Positions 47,719 through 56,526 of a DNA stretch of 64,000 nt are shown here, piece after piece. Under the pieces are notes generated by a model. The model saw nothing but the letters and a program-made list of their open reading frames with translations. It was not told the origin of the DNA and did not search any database. The position numbers and the translations under genes are program-made. Positions within the stretch are counted from its first letter, which is position 1, and each line of letters starts with the position of its first letter. The DNA comes from Candidatus Cloacimonadota bacterium (GTDB lineage Bacteria > Cloacimonadota > Cloacimonadia > Cloacimonadales > JAIOQZ01), in the NCBI GenBank assembly GCA_021108395.1, contig JAIOQZ010000032.1, forward strand, positions 1 through 64,000. Reading direction: 5' to 3'.

Positions 47719-50673
47719 TATCCCGCTGCCTGCGGCCACACCGTGACTGTCGCGGCCATCCCAGACAACGCTGTGCGCTCCGGCGGGCAGACGGTCGTTC
47801 ACGATGGTGTTCACGAGCTGGCCGCGGATGTTATATACACACAGGGTGATGTGAGTGGGCGCGGCCAGGCTGAACGCTATCGCGGTCTCGGGGTTGAACG
47901 GGTTGGGCGTGTTCTGCGCCAAGTGTAGCGCGGGTGGCGCTGGGACGGGGTCGTTGACGCCGGTGACGCTGATGTTCACGCGCTGGGCGTAGATGGCGGG
48001 GGCTTCGGACGTGCGGCTGGCGCGGTAGTCGCTCCAGGCGATGACGACATGGTCGTCGCCGGAAGGCGCCAGTTGCGGCCAAAGCTGGTGATTAGGGGCA
48101 TCGCAGAGGATGACGCCGCCTCCCCACAGTGGTTCGCCTTCCACGTTGACAAGCTGCAGCCGCAGGTCGGAGGCGCTACCCGAATAGTCACTCGAATAGT
48201 CTCTCCAGGCGATGAGGGCGCCGTCGTCGTTGACGCTCATGGCCGATAATATATGGTGAGAGTCACCCAGTGAGACGAGAAGCCCCGACGGGTCCCATTG
48301 CGGGGTGGCGTTCATGTCGAAGTTTTGCAGACGAACCTGTTCGCAGGTTCCCGAGGAGAAGTCTGACCATGAGACGTAGAACCCGTCGTCGTGCACGCCG
48401 AGAAGGGGCGAATATTGGTCGTATTGTGCCACGACCAGCGGGGCGCCGTTCTCTATCCATGCTACGGAGCCGTCGGAATGCACGAACTGGCCATAGATGT
48501 CGTAGTCGCCGATGTCGTTGCGACGGTCTCCCCAGACAACGAGCAGATCATCGCCCACCATTTCGCCGTGCGAATGGTCCTGCCTGCCATCGGCGGCGCA
48601 AACCGCCAGGGGTGTCTCGAAACCGGGCGACAGCGTGCCGTCGCTTTCGAGCCTCGACACGAAGACGTCCACAGACGACTCGAACAGGAAGTACGGCCCG
48701 ATGATGTCGCGTATGAAGCAATCATGGTCTTCCTGGTCGGAGACCAGGATGCCGTCCGTTCCCCACTGGATGGCGCCGTTCACCACCTTCTGGGCGTAAA
48801 TGCGATAATAGTAGTACCAGCCGCCCGCACACTCCAAGTTTGACCAGCCGAAGACATACTCCTCGCCCTGTCGTTCGATTTGCACGTATTCCTGATAAAG
48901 CGGAAGCTCGCTCAAAGTCACGCCTTGTTCGCCCCACAGCAGGTTGCCGTCGGGGTCGCAAGCATTGGCAAAGACGCGGTTTGTTCCACTCACGAGTTCA
49001 ACCCACGCGAAGGTTACTCCACCTGAGTGATGAGGAATAGCGGTGAATTCATAGATACTTGATTCGTCAGACCCCACCAAGATTTTGCCCAGTTCCCCCC
49101 AGGCCAGGCTGCCGTCGGGAAGAATCTTTTGCACGCGCAGTTGGTCGGCGTTTCTCATTTCCATGTCCCACAGCAGGTAAGTCGCCTCCCCACAGGGGAC
49201 AAGCTGAGGTTTTATGTTCATGCCGGTGGTAATGGGGCCTTCTGCAAAGACCTGACCGTCGGGAACGAGAAGCTCGGCGCCGTCGAGAGTGAATACCTGC
49301 GACCGCAGGCACATAGCGTTAGCGTCATAGTACGGGCCGCATCGAGATTCGCCCGACGGCCACATATCGGCCCATGCCAGCATCAGGTGTTCGCCCGAAC
49401 GTGTTATGGAGGGTAGGTGTTGCCTCCCCGGCAGTGTGCATACGGCTCTGCCGTCCTCCTCCCAGAGAATGGTTCCCTCGGCGGAGACACGCTGGATGTA
49501 GATGTCATCACTGGGGTGCTGGTTGCGCTCGTCCTCCCAGATAACATAGACATCGCCGCTGTCGCCGGGTACAAGGCGGATTTTCCACTGGTAGTAGTCT
49601 TCATCGACAAGAGCGACGCCGTCGGCGTCCCACAGCAGGTTGCCGTCGCTGTCGAGTTTCTGCACATAGCAGTCGCAGTAGTAGCCGTCGTTTCTGGCAT
49701 CCTGCCAGGCGATGAACATGCAGCCGTCGCCGCTGGAGGTGACGCGCGGGTTTTCTTGTCTACAGGCACCGGCGTACACGACAACCTCGGAAGCCCACAG
49801 CAGGTTGCCGTCGATGTCGCAGGCCTGGGCGTAGATGTCGCCTTGGTTGTCGTCGCGGCGGTCGCGCCAGGCAAAGCCGAAGGTGTTCTCGCCTGTCGGA
49901 TACATCTTCACGGCGCCCTCGCACACATCGGCGTCACAGATGACTGTTATCCAGTCGGTGACGCCATCGGGGAGGATGCGCTTGATGTAGATATCGCTAT
50001 CGCTGAGATAGTCACTCACATAGGCGAGAATGGCCCCGCCCTGGCCATCCTGCCAGAAAGTGTGGCCGGATTGCTCGCCGGCGCCGCTGGCAACGGCGAT
50101 GCCGTTGTCGCTCCAGAGGTTGTCGCCACTCGCGTCTATGCGAACGCCGTAGATATCGCTGCCGCCGGCGTTACGGTCATCGTCCCAGATAATGAATGCG
50201 CCGCCGTTAAGGTCGGGCACGATGTTGAGGTCGTGCTGCGAGTAGGGTGTTGTGCACAGGGCCACGCCGCCCTCGCCCCAGAGCTGGTTGCCCTGCGCGT
50301 CGAGTTTTTGTGCGTAGCTCTCGGTGTGGTTGTCATCGATGTAATCAATCCAGGCGATGACGCAGCCACCGTCGGAACTGCCGATGATGACGGGGTTCTG
50401 CTGCAGGCCGGCGCTGAGGCACACATACACCGGCTCTTCGCCCCAGGGTGCGCTGCCGTCCGGCATGAGTTTCTTGGCCACCACCTGGCGAGCGCTCGTG
50501 CGGGTGTCTGTCCATACAAAGACAACGCCGCCGTCTGGCATGAGAGCCCCCCGGCCGCCCCATTCTAAGTTGGCGCCCTGCACCACAGGGATGCCGTTAT
50601 CGTCCCAGTCGAACTCCTGGGCAACGAGTGAACTCAGCATGCACAGCATGAGAAAAAGGCTTGCGTATTTCAT
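47656..50673 (-). CDS. Secreted repeat protein with T9SS-type sorting domain (tandem paralog 2)
   Basis: Same repeat architecture; MKYASLFLMLCMLSSLVAQEFDWDDNGIPVVQGAN identical to paralog 3; C-terminus ...SHTATRRMLLLK. Confidence 0.88.
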   Translation of the reverse strand: MKYASLFLMLCMLSSLVAQEFDWDDNGIPVVQGANLEWGGRGALMPDGGVVFVWTDTRTSARQVVAKKLMPDGSAPWGEEPVYVCLSAGLQQNPVIIGSSDGGCVIAWIDYIDDNHTESYAQKLDAQGNQLWGEGGVALCTTPYSQHDLNIVPDLNGGAFIIWDDDRNAGGSDIYGVRIDASGDNLWSDNGIAVASGAGEQSGHTFWQDGQGGAILAYVSDYLSDSDIYIKRILPDGVTDWITVICDADVCEGAVKMYPTGENTFGFAWRDRRDDNQGDIYAQACDIDGNLLWASEVVVYAGACRQENPRVTSSGDGCMFIAWQDARNDGYYCDCYVQKLDSDGNLLWDADGVALVDEDYYQWKIRLVPGDSGDVYVIWEDERNQHPSDDIYIQRVSAEGTILWEEDGRAVCTLPGRQHLPSITRSGEHLMLAWADMWPSGESRCGPYYDANAMCLRSQVFTLDGAELLVPDGQVFAEGPITTGMNIKPQLVPCGEATYLLWDMEMRNADQLRVQKILPDGSLAWGELGKILVGSDESSIYEFTAIPHHSGGVTFAWVELVSGTNRVFANACDPDGNLLWGEQGVTLSELPLYQEYVQIERQGEEYVFGWSNLECAGGWYYYYRIYAQKVVNGAIQWGTDGILVSDQEDHDCFIRDIIGPYFLFESSVDVFVSRLESDGTLSPGFETPLAVCAADGRQDHSHGEMVGDDLLVVWGDRRNDIGDYDIYGQFVHSDGSVAWIENGAPLVVAQYDQYSPLLGVHDDGFYVSWSDFSSGTCEQVRLQNFDMNATPQWDPSGLLVSLGDSHHILSAMSVNDDGALIAWRDYSSDYSGSASDLRLQLVNVEGEPLWGGGVILCDAPNHQLWPQLAPSGDDHVVIAWSDYRASRTSEAPAIYAQRVNISVTGVNDPVPAPPALHLAQNTPNPFNPETAIAFSLAAPTHITLCVYNIRGQLVNTIVNDRLPAGAHSVVWDGRDSHGVAAGSGIYLYQLRSGSHTATRRMLLLK

Positions 50674-50701
50674 AATGCCCTCCAGACGAGTGTTGCAAGT
50701 A
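50588..50701. repeat. 114-nt direct repeat, copy 1 (5' end and leader of paralog 2)
   Basis: Base-identical by eye to 53841-53954. Confidence 0.9.
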
Positions 50702-50836
50702 TGTGTGTTTCCATTGACATATGCAATTGTTGTTCCGTTTTTTGATTTTCTTTTGCAAATTAATACTCACACAATAAATGTGTCACTGAGTAAAGGGTTT
50801 TAGCATAGAGAATCTCTTTCGGTTTTCGGCTCAGAA

Positions 50837-50986
50837 ACAATCGTTTACACCTCGACAATGAAAAGTGGGAAGCAAGAAGGCCGCCTCGAAGTGAGACGGC
50901 CAGAATCGCGGAGAGAAACGAAGCTACTTGAGCAACAGCATGCGCCGTGTGGCGGTGTGGCTGCCTGAGCGCAACTGGTAGAGATA
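50837..50986. repeat. 150-nt direct repeat, copy 2
   Basis: Matches 47569-47718. Confidence 0.9.
50879..50901 (-). terminator. Terminator-like hairpin after tandem paralog 3
   Basis: Same hairpin as 47611-47633. Confidence 0.65.
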
Positions 50987-53926
50987 GATTCCGCTGCCTG
51001 CGGCCACGCCGTGACTGTCGCGGCCATCCCAGACAACGCTGTGCGTTCCGGCGGGCAGGCGGTCGTTCACGAGGGTGTTCACGAGCTGCCCGCGGATGTT
51101 ATAGACACACAGTGTGATGTGAGAGGGCGCAGCCAGGCTGAAATCTATCGCGGTCTCGGGGTTGAACGGGTTGGGCGTGTTTTGCGCCAGGCGTAGCGCG
51201 GGCGGGGCGGGAACGGGGTCGTTGACGCCGGTGACGCTGGTGTTTACACGCTGGGCATAGATAGCGCAGACATGGTCGTTGTACTGGCGGGCGGCGCGCT
51301 GGTCGTTCCAGACGAGGACGACATGGTCGTCGCCGGCAGGCGCCATTAGCGGATCATGCTGGTAATAAGGGGCGTCGCAGAGGATGACGCCGCCCTCTTC
51401 GTACAGCAGTTCGCCTTCCATGTTGACGAGCTGTAGCCGCAGGTCGCTGGGATTACCCAGATAATCTCTCCAGGCGATGAGAACGCCGTCATCGTTGACG
51501 CCCATAGCCGATAGACATTGCCGGCCTTCATCCGTTGAGATGAGAAGCCCCATAGGGTCCCATTGCACAGCGCCGTTCATATCGAAGTTCTGTAGCCGGA
51601 CCATCTGTAATTCGTCAGGATAGGCTTGGCAAGAGACGACCCCCCCGTCCTCGTGTACAGCGAGAAGAGGTCTTAACTGGCTCCATGGCCCAACGATAAG
51701 TGGTGCGCCGTCCTCTCCCCACGCCACCGAGCCGTCGGGATGCACGAGCTGACCGTAGATGTCGCGGTTGTAGTTGTGACAGTTCTCATAGACGACGAGC
51801 AGGTCGTTGCCCACCATTTCGCCGCTTGGGTAGTTTTGCCTATCATCGGTGGCGCCGATCGCCAGAAGTGTCTCGAAGCCGGGGGAAATCGTGCCGTCAC
51901 TTTCGAGCCGTACAACATAGGTTTTATACCCGATTTCGATCAAGAAATACGGCCCGACGATGTCGCGCAGATGAGTATAATAGTCATTCTCGGTAAAGAC
52001 CTGGATGCCATCCGATCCCCATTGGATTGTGCCGTCCACAATCTTTTGAGCATAGACATTCCTATAAGAGCCCCACAGGCTGTCAGGTTCTGTCTGTATC
52101 CAACCAACCACATATTCCTCATCCCACCGTTCTATGTTTGGTTCGTACTGGCCACGAGGTAGTTCACTCACCGCCACCCCTTCTTCGCCCCAAAGTCGGT
52201 TTCCGTCGTTGTCACAAGCATTTGCAAACACGCGGTGCTGTGTGCCAACCTTATGACTCCAGGTATAAGCCAGCCCACCGTCATGATGGAGGGTAGCCGT
52301 GTAATCGTAGGGGATACCACTGCCGAAGTCTGCTAAAACGACACCGGTTTCTCCCCAGGCGGTACTCCCATCCGGCAGCAGCTTTTGTGCATGCAGTTGC
52401 ATGGTGTATCTCGTGCTCATCATCCACAGCACGTAGGTTGACTCCCCGCAGGGGACAATCTGCAAATCCAATTCTAATGGATCAAAATCATAGAGAATGG
52501 GGCCCTCGGCGAAAACCTGGCCGTCGGGGGCGAGAAGCTCGGCGCCGTCGAGAGTGAGTACCTGCGTCCGCAGGCACGCAGCATTGGGCTCCGTTGGATA
52601 TGGATCGCGTGACTCTTCCGGCAGCCAGTCGTCGGCCCAGGCCAGCAGCAGGAAGTTCCCCGAACGTGCCATGAACGGCAGTCGCTGTCTTCCGGGCAGT
52701 GTGCATACAGCTCTGCCGTTTTCCTCCCAGGCGATGCTGCCATCGGAAAGGACGTGCTGCATGAATACATCTATTTGGCTCTCATAGTAGCCCTGCCAGG
52801 ATCCCCAGACGGCATAGACGTCGCCATTATCACCCGCCGCGAGGCCATGGTTCCCATAGTGGATTGACTCGTCGCAAAGAATGACGCCTTCTGTGTCCCA
52901 CAGCAGGTTGCCGTCGCTATCAATCTTCTGCACATAGAAGTAAGTCGATGAATAGGGATTAGTTTGCCTCATCAGCCAGGCGATAAACATGCCGCCGTCG
53001 CCATCATTGATAATGTGCGGGTTTTTATGTTCGAAATCGCCGGCATTCACGATCACATCGGCGGCCCACAGCAGGTTGCCGTCGATGTCGCAGGCCTGGG
53101 CGTAGATGTCGCCGTCGTTATTTTCGCGTTCATCGCGCCAGACAAAGCCGAACACGCCGTTGGATATGCGGCAGACCCTGCTCTCCATCTGTTCACCGGG
53201 CGCAACGCATAAAGGGACAATCCAATTGGTTGATCCCACGCGAATGGCCAGCAGGTCATCCTCGTCGTCGTTATCCAGTCGGCAGGTGAGGATGGCGCCG
53301 CTGAAGCCGTCGGAGCAGGCGCTCAGGTGTGAGTCTTCATCAATGCTGCCGGCCACAATCGCGCCGGTATGTCCACAGTAGCAAAAGCCGTTGTTAGTAA
53401 TCCGATTGCGGAAGACGCCGTGCAGGTCGCCGTCCACCCAGAACACGTGCACCTGGCTGTCGTTAGCGGGCACGAGCGCAATGTTGCCGGGTTTGGTGTC
53501 CATATCGCAGACGACAATACCTTCTTCGTCCCAAAGACGTTCGCCTGACTGACTGAGCCTCTGCGCGTGGATGTCGCCGAGTGGGTCGCTGGTGTAGTCG
53601 GTCCAGACGATGACGACGCAGCCATCGACGACGGCGGTGACGACAGGGCGCTCCTGTGTTCCCTCGCTGTCGCACACATACACCGGCTCTTCGCCCCAGG
53701 GTTCGCTGCCGTCCGGCATGAGCTTTTTGGCCACCACCCTGCGGTTGCCGGCGCTGGTGTTTGTCCACACGCAGACGATACCTCCGTCGGTGGTGCGCAC
53801 GGCCTGGGCACCCCATCTGATGTTGGCGCCTTGCACTACGGGGATGCCGTTATCGTCCCAGTCGAACTCCTGGGCAACGAGTGAACTCAGCATGCACAGC
53901 ATGAGAAAAAGGCTTGCGTATTTCAT
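50924..53926 (-). CDS. Secreted repeat protein with T9SS-type sorting domain (tandem paralog 3)
   Basis: ATG 53926 preceded by GGAGGG; architecture as paralogs 1 and 2. Confidence 0.88.
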   Translation of the reverse strand: MKYASLFLMLCMLSSLVAQEFDWDDNGIPVVQGANIRWGAQAVRTTDGGIVCVWTNTSAGNRRVVAKKLMPDGSEPWGEEPVYVCDSEGTQERPVVTAVVDGCVVIVWTDYTSDPLGDIHAQRLSQSGERLWDEEGIVVCDMDTKPGNIALVPANDSQVHVFWVDGDLHGVFRNRITNNGFCYCGHTGAIVAGSIDEDSHLSACSDGFSGAILTCRLDNDDEDDLLAIRVGSTNWIVPLCVAPGEQMESRVCRISNGVFGFVWRDERENNDGDIYAQACDIDGNLLWAADVIVNAGDFEHKNPHIINDGDGGMFIAWLMRQTNPYSSTYFYVQKIDSDGNLLWDTEGVILCDESIHYGNHGLAAGDNGDVYAVWGSWQGYYESQIDVFMQHVLSDGSIAWEENGRAVCTLPGRQRLPFMARSGNFLLLAWADDWLPEESRDPYPTEPNAACLRTQVLTLDGAELLAPDGQVFAEGPILYDFDPLELDLQIVPCGESTYVLWMMSTRYTMQLHAQKLLPDGSTAWGETGVVLADFGSGIPYDYTATLHHDGGLAYTWSHKVGTQHRVFANACDNDGNRLWGEEGVAVSELPRGQYEPNIERWDEEYVVGWIQTEPDSLWGSYRNVYAQKIVDGTIQWGSDGIQVFTENDYYTHLRDIVGPYFLIEIGYKTYVVRLESDGTISPGFETLLAIGATDDRQNYPSGEMVGNDLLVVYENCHNYNRDIYGQLVHPDGSVAWGEDGAPLIVGPWSQLRPLLAVHEDGGVVSCQAYPDELQMVRLQNFDMNGAVQWDPMGLLISTDEGRQCLSAMGVNDDGVLIAWRDYLGNPSDLRLQLVNMEGELLYEEGGVILCDAPYYQHDPLMAPAGDDHVVLVWNDQRAARQYNDHVCAIYAQRVNTSVTGVNDPVPAPPALRLAQNTPNPFNPETAIDFSLAAPSHITLCVYNIRGQLVNTLVNDRLPAGTHSVVWDGRDSHGVAAGSGIYLYQLRSGSHTATRRMLLLK

Positions 53927-53954
53927 AATGCCCTCCAGACGAGTGTTGCAAGTA
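53841..53954. repeat. 114-nt direct repeat, copy 2
   Basis: Matches 50588-50701. Confidence 0.9.
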
Positions 53955-54026
53955 CATATTTTCAATCTACGACATGCAAATTTCCTTCCACTTTCATGGT
54001 TTTTCAGATTGGCGCTCATATATTTG

Positions 54027-54056
54027 TTGACATCGATAGCTTCACACAAGTATGTT
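54027..54056 (+). promoter_or_regulatory. Candidate sigma70-type promoter for AI-2E family gene
   Basis: TTGACA - 18 nt - TATGTT. Confidence 0.4.
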
Positions 54057-54111
54057 CTTTTGCAGTGAGTCAAGGTAGCATGGGCTGCCTGAACTGAAAA
54101 GAGGAAACACC

Positions 54112-55146
54112 ATGGACAACCTGCGTTGGATACGATTTGCGGTCATCGTCATCGCCCTGGCGATTGTCGTTGTCATTCTCAAGGAGCTCAAGGCCGTATT
54201 TGTCCCGCTCACTTTCGCTTTATTGCTCACGTTCATTTTCATGCCATTGCAGCGTTTTCTGAGGCGACGCGGTGTTCCCGGAGCGGTTGTCGTCATCATC
54301 ATGGTCGTCATTATCTTTTTCACGTTCACGATTGCCGGAACGCTCGTATATACCGGCGTTGCATCGTTCATCGACGCTATGCCGCGTTTTATGAACAACG
54401 TCGTTCAGCTCGCCGAGGATATTGCCCTGCGCTTCGAGATTCCAATCGAAGATGTGCAGAAGACCATCCGGGAGATCGACTGGACAGACATGTTCGACCG
54501 GTTCCGTCTGCAAGACCGTGTTCAGGGGACGCTGGGCACCTTTGCCGACTTCCTGCTCAAGCTGGGGACGACCATCGTCTTCATGGTTTTCATCGTCGCC
54601 GGCCGTGAGCGTTTGCTCGTCAGAATTTATAAAACGATGACCAACAAGGAGCAGGAGCACTCCCAGAACATCTTCATCCAGATAGAGGAGCAGATCATCA
54701 AATACCTGTTCACCAAGAGTCTCGTCAGTCTGGCGACGGCGTTGGTGGGCATGTTTTTTGTCTGGCTGTTCGGTGTCGAGTTCGTCATTGTCAGCGGGTT
54801 GCTGTTGTTCATCCTCAACTTCATACCCAACATCGGCTCAATCATAGCTTCGGCGTTTCCCATCATCGTCTGCTTCTTTCAATACGGCCTTAGCTGGCGT
54901 CTCGTGGGCCTGGCGGTTACACTTATTCTCACACAGGCGGCTTTTGGCACCCTGATCGAGCCACGGCTCGTTGGTTCCAAGCTCAATCTCGCCCCGATTG
55001 TCATCCTCATCTCGCTCATCTTCTGGGCGTGGGTATGGGGCCCTGTGGGGATGGTGCTGGCAGTTCCCTTTGCCGCTGTACTGGCTATCTTTGCCAGGGA
55101 GTTTGAAAGCCTCAAGCTGCTGTCGGCTCTCTTGAGCGACGACTGA
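54112..55146 (+). CDS. AI-2E family transporter
   Basis: Multiple TM segments; GVEFVIVSGLLLFILNFIPNIGSIIASAFPI; LIEPRLVGSKLNLAPIVILISLIFWAWVWGPVGMVLAVP. Confidence 0.9.
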   Translation: MDNLRWIRFAVIVIALAIVVVILKELKAVFVPLTFALLLTFIFMPLQRFLRRRGVPGAVVVIIMVVIIFFTFTIAGTLVYTGVASFIDAMPRFMNNVVQLAEDIALRFEIPIEDVQKTIREIDWTDMFDRFRLQDRVQGTLGTFADFLLKLGTTIVFMVFIVAGRERLLVRIYKTMTNKEQEHSQNIFIQIEEQIIKYLFTKSLVSLATALVGMFFVWLFGVEFVIVSGLLLFILNFIPNIGSIIASAFPIIVCFFQYGLSWRLVGLAVTLILTQAAFGTLIEPRLVGSKLNLAPIVILISLIFWAWVWGPVGMVLAVPFAAVLAIFAREFESLKLLSALLSDD

Positions 55147-55148
55147 GC

Positions 55149-56510
55149 ATGCCGCTCACCATTGTTTCCGTTGACAAGGGCAGCCCTGCCGACCGAGCGG
55201 ACGTGCGCTCGGGTGACAGCCTGTTTCGCATCAACGGCCAACCCGTTGACGACTTCCTCGATTTGCAGTTTCACGGCGCCAGCGAGCATCTCGTGTTCGA
55301 TGTGCTGCGGCCTGACGGTGAACGCTGCGAGCTTCGAGCGCAGCACAACTGGAGTCGGCCCCTGGGCATCGAGCCGGAGCTGCATCGCTGCCGCGTTTGC
55401 GTGAACGACTGCGTCTTCTGCTTCGTTGACCAGATGCGCCCCGGTTCTCGCCCCAGTCTGAATCTCAAGGATGACGACCCCGCCTTCTCGTTTAGTTTCG
55501 GCAATTTCATCACGCTAACCAACTTGGGTCGAGGTGACTGGCGACGCATTGTCTCGCAGCGTCGCTCACCGCTCTATGTCTCCGTACACACCACCGACCC
55601 TGCGTTGCATCGACGGATGCTGCGCTATCCTCACGCTTTCAACATCATTGAGGCGTTGCGCCGACTGGATGGTGAAGGCATCGAACTGCACACGCAAATC
55701 GTCATCGTGCCAGGCATGAACGACGGCCTCGCACTCGACCGCACATTGTCAGACCTGCTGTCGTTGCGTAGCGTGCTCACTGTCGGTATCGTGCCTGTGG
55801 GGCTAACACGGTACCGCCAGGGCCTTACCCCAATGCAACAGGTGGATTCCGCCGATGCCCGCGAGCTACTGCGCCAGGCCGAGGCTGCCAATGTCGGTCA
55901 GCCGACCGTGCGCGTGCTTTGCTCTGACGAGATATATCTGCTGGCTGGGGCAAGCTTCCCGTCGGCCGAGCACTACGACGACTATGCGCAGATCGAGAAC
56001 GGCATCGGCATGGTGCGCATGATGAGAGAGAACTGGCTGGATCGCGGTGAGGAACTCATCGGTGAGCTGGGAAAGCAGAGCAGCCGCCTGGTGCGGAAGA
56101 TAATGAAGAAACACATGGAGAAGTACGGCGGGGAAAATGACATTGTCGTGGAGATGAAGGAGATTGGCAGATTCGTCATCGTCACCGGCACACTGGCCGC
56201 TCCTGAGATGCAGAAAATAGCTGCTGCCATCAATGACTCCATGGGCCAGTACCAAGTTCGTGTGCAGGCCGTGTTTAACAACTATTTCGGCTCAACGGTT
56301 ACCGTTGCCGGGCTTCTCACCGCCAGTGACATCCGGCGGCAAGTTAAGCTTGACTTCGGCGAGACCGCCATCCTGCCCAGCTCGGTGTTCAATCATGACG
56401 GCTATACTCTCGACGACGTGCATCGTGATGACCTGTATCGCAAAATGCCGTTCATCGTGGTTGACGAGTTGCTGCACGGATGGGAGAGCATTGATACGGC
56501 TTTAAGATAG
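55149..56510 (+). CDS. DUF512 family protein (PDZ-like N-terminus, radical-SAM-like Cys motif)
   Basis: LHRCRVCVNDCVFCFVDQMRPGSRPSLNLKDDDPAFSFSFGNFITLTNL; GSPADRADVRSGDSLFRING PDZ. Confidence 0.88.
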   Translation: MPLTIVSVDKGSPADRADVRSGDSLFRINGQPVDDFLDLQFHGASEHLVFDVLRPDGERCELRAQHNWSRPLGIEPELHRCRVCVNDCVFCFVDQMRPGSRPSLNLKDDDPAFSFSFGNFITLTNLGRGDWRRIVSQRRSPLYVSVHTTDPALHRRMLRYPHAFNIIEALRRLDGEGIELHTQIVIVPGMNDGLALDRTLSDLLSLRSVLTVGIVPVGLTRYRQGLTPMQQVDSADARELLRQAEAANVGQPTVRVLCSDEIYLLAGASFPSAEHYDDYAQIENGIGMVRMMRENWLDRGEELIGELGKQSSRLVRKIMKKHMEKYGGENDIVVEMKEIGRFVIVTGTLAAPEMQKIAAAINDSMGQYQVRVQAVFNNYFGSTVTVAGLLTASDIRRQVKLDFGETAILPSSVFNHDGYTLDDVHRDDLYRKMPFIVVDELLHGWESIDTALR

Positions 56511-56523
56511 GGGTGCCGCCCCT
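56509..56523. terminator. Small hairpin between convergent genes
   Basis: AGGGG-TGCCG-CCCCT in a 16-nt convergent gap. Confidence 0.4.
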
Positions 56524-56526
56524 GTC

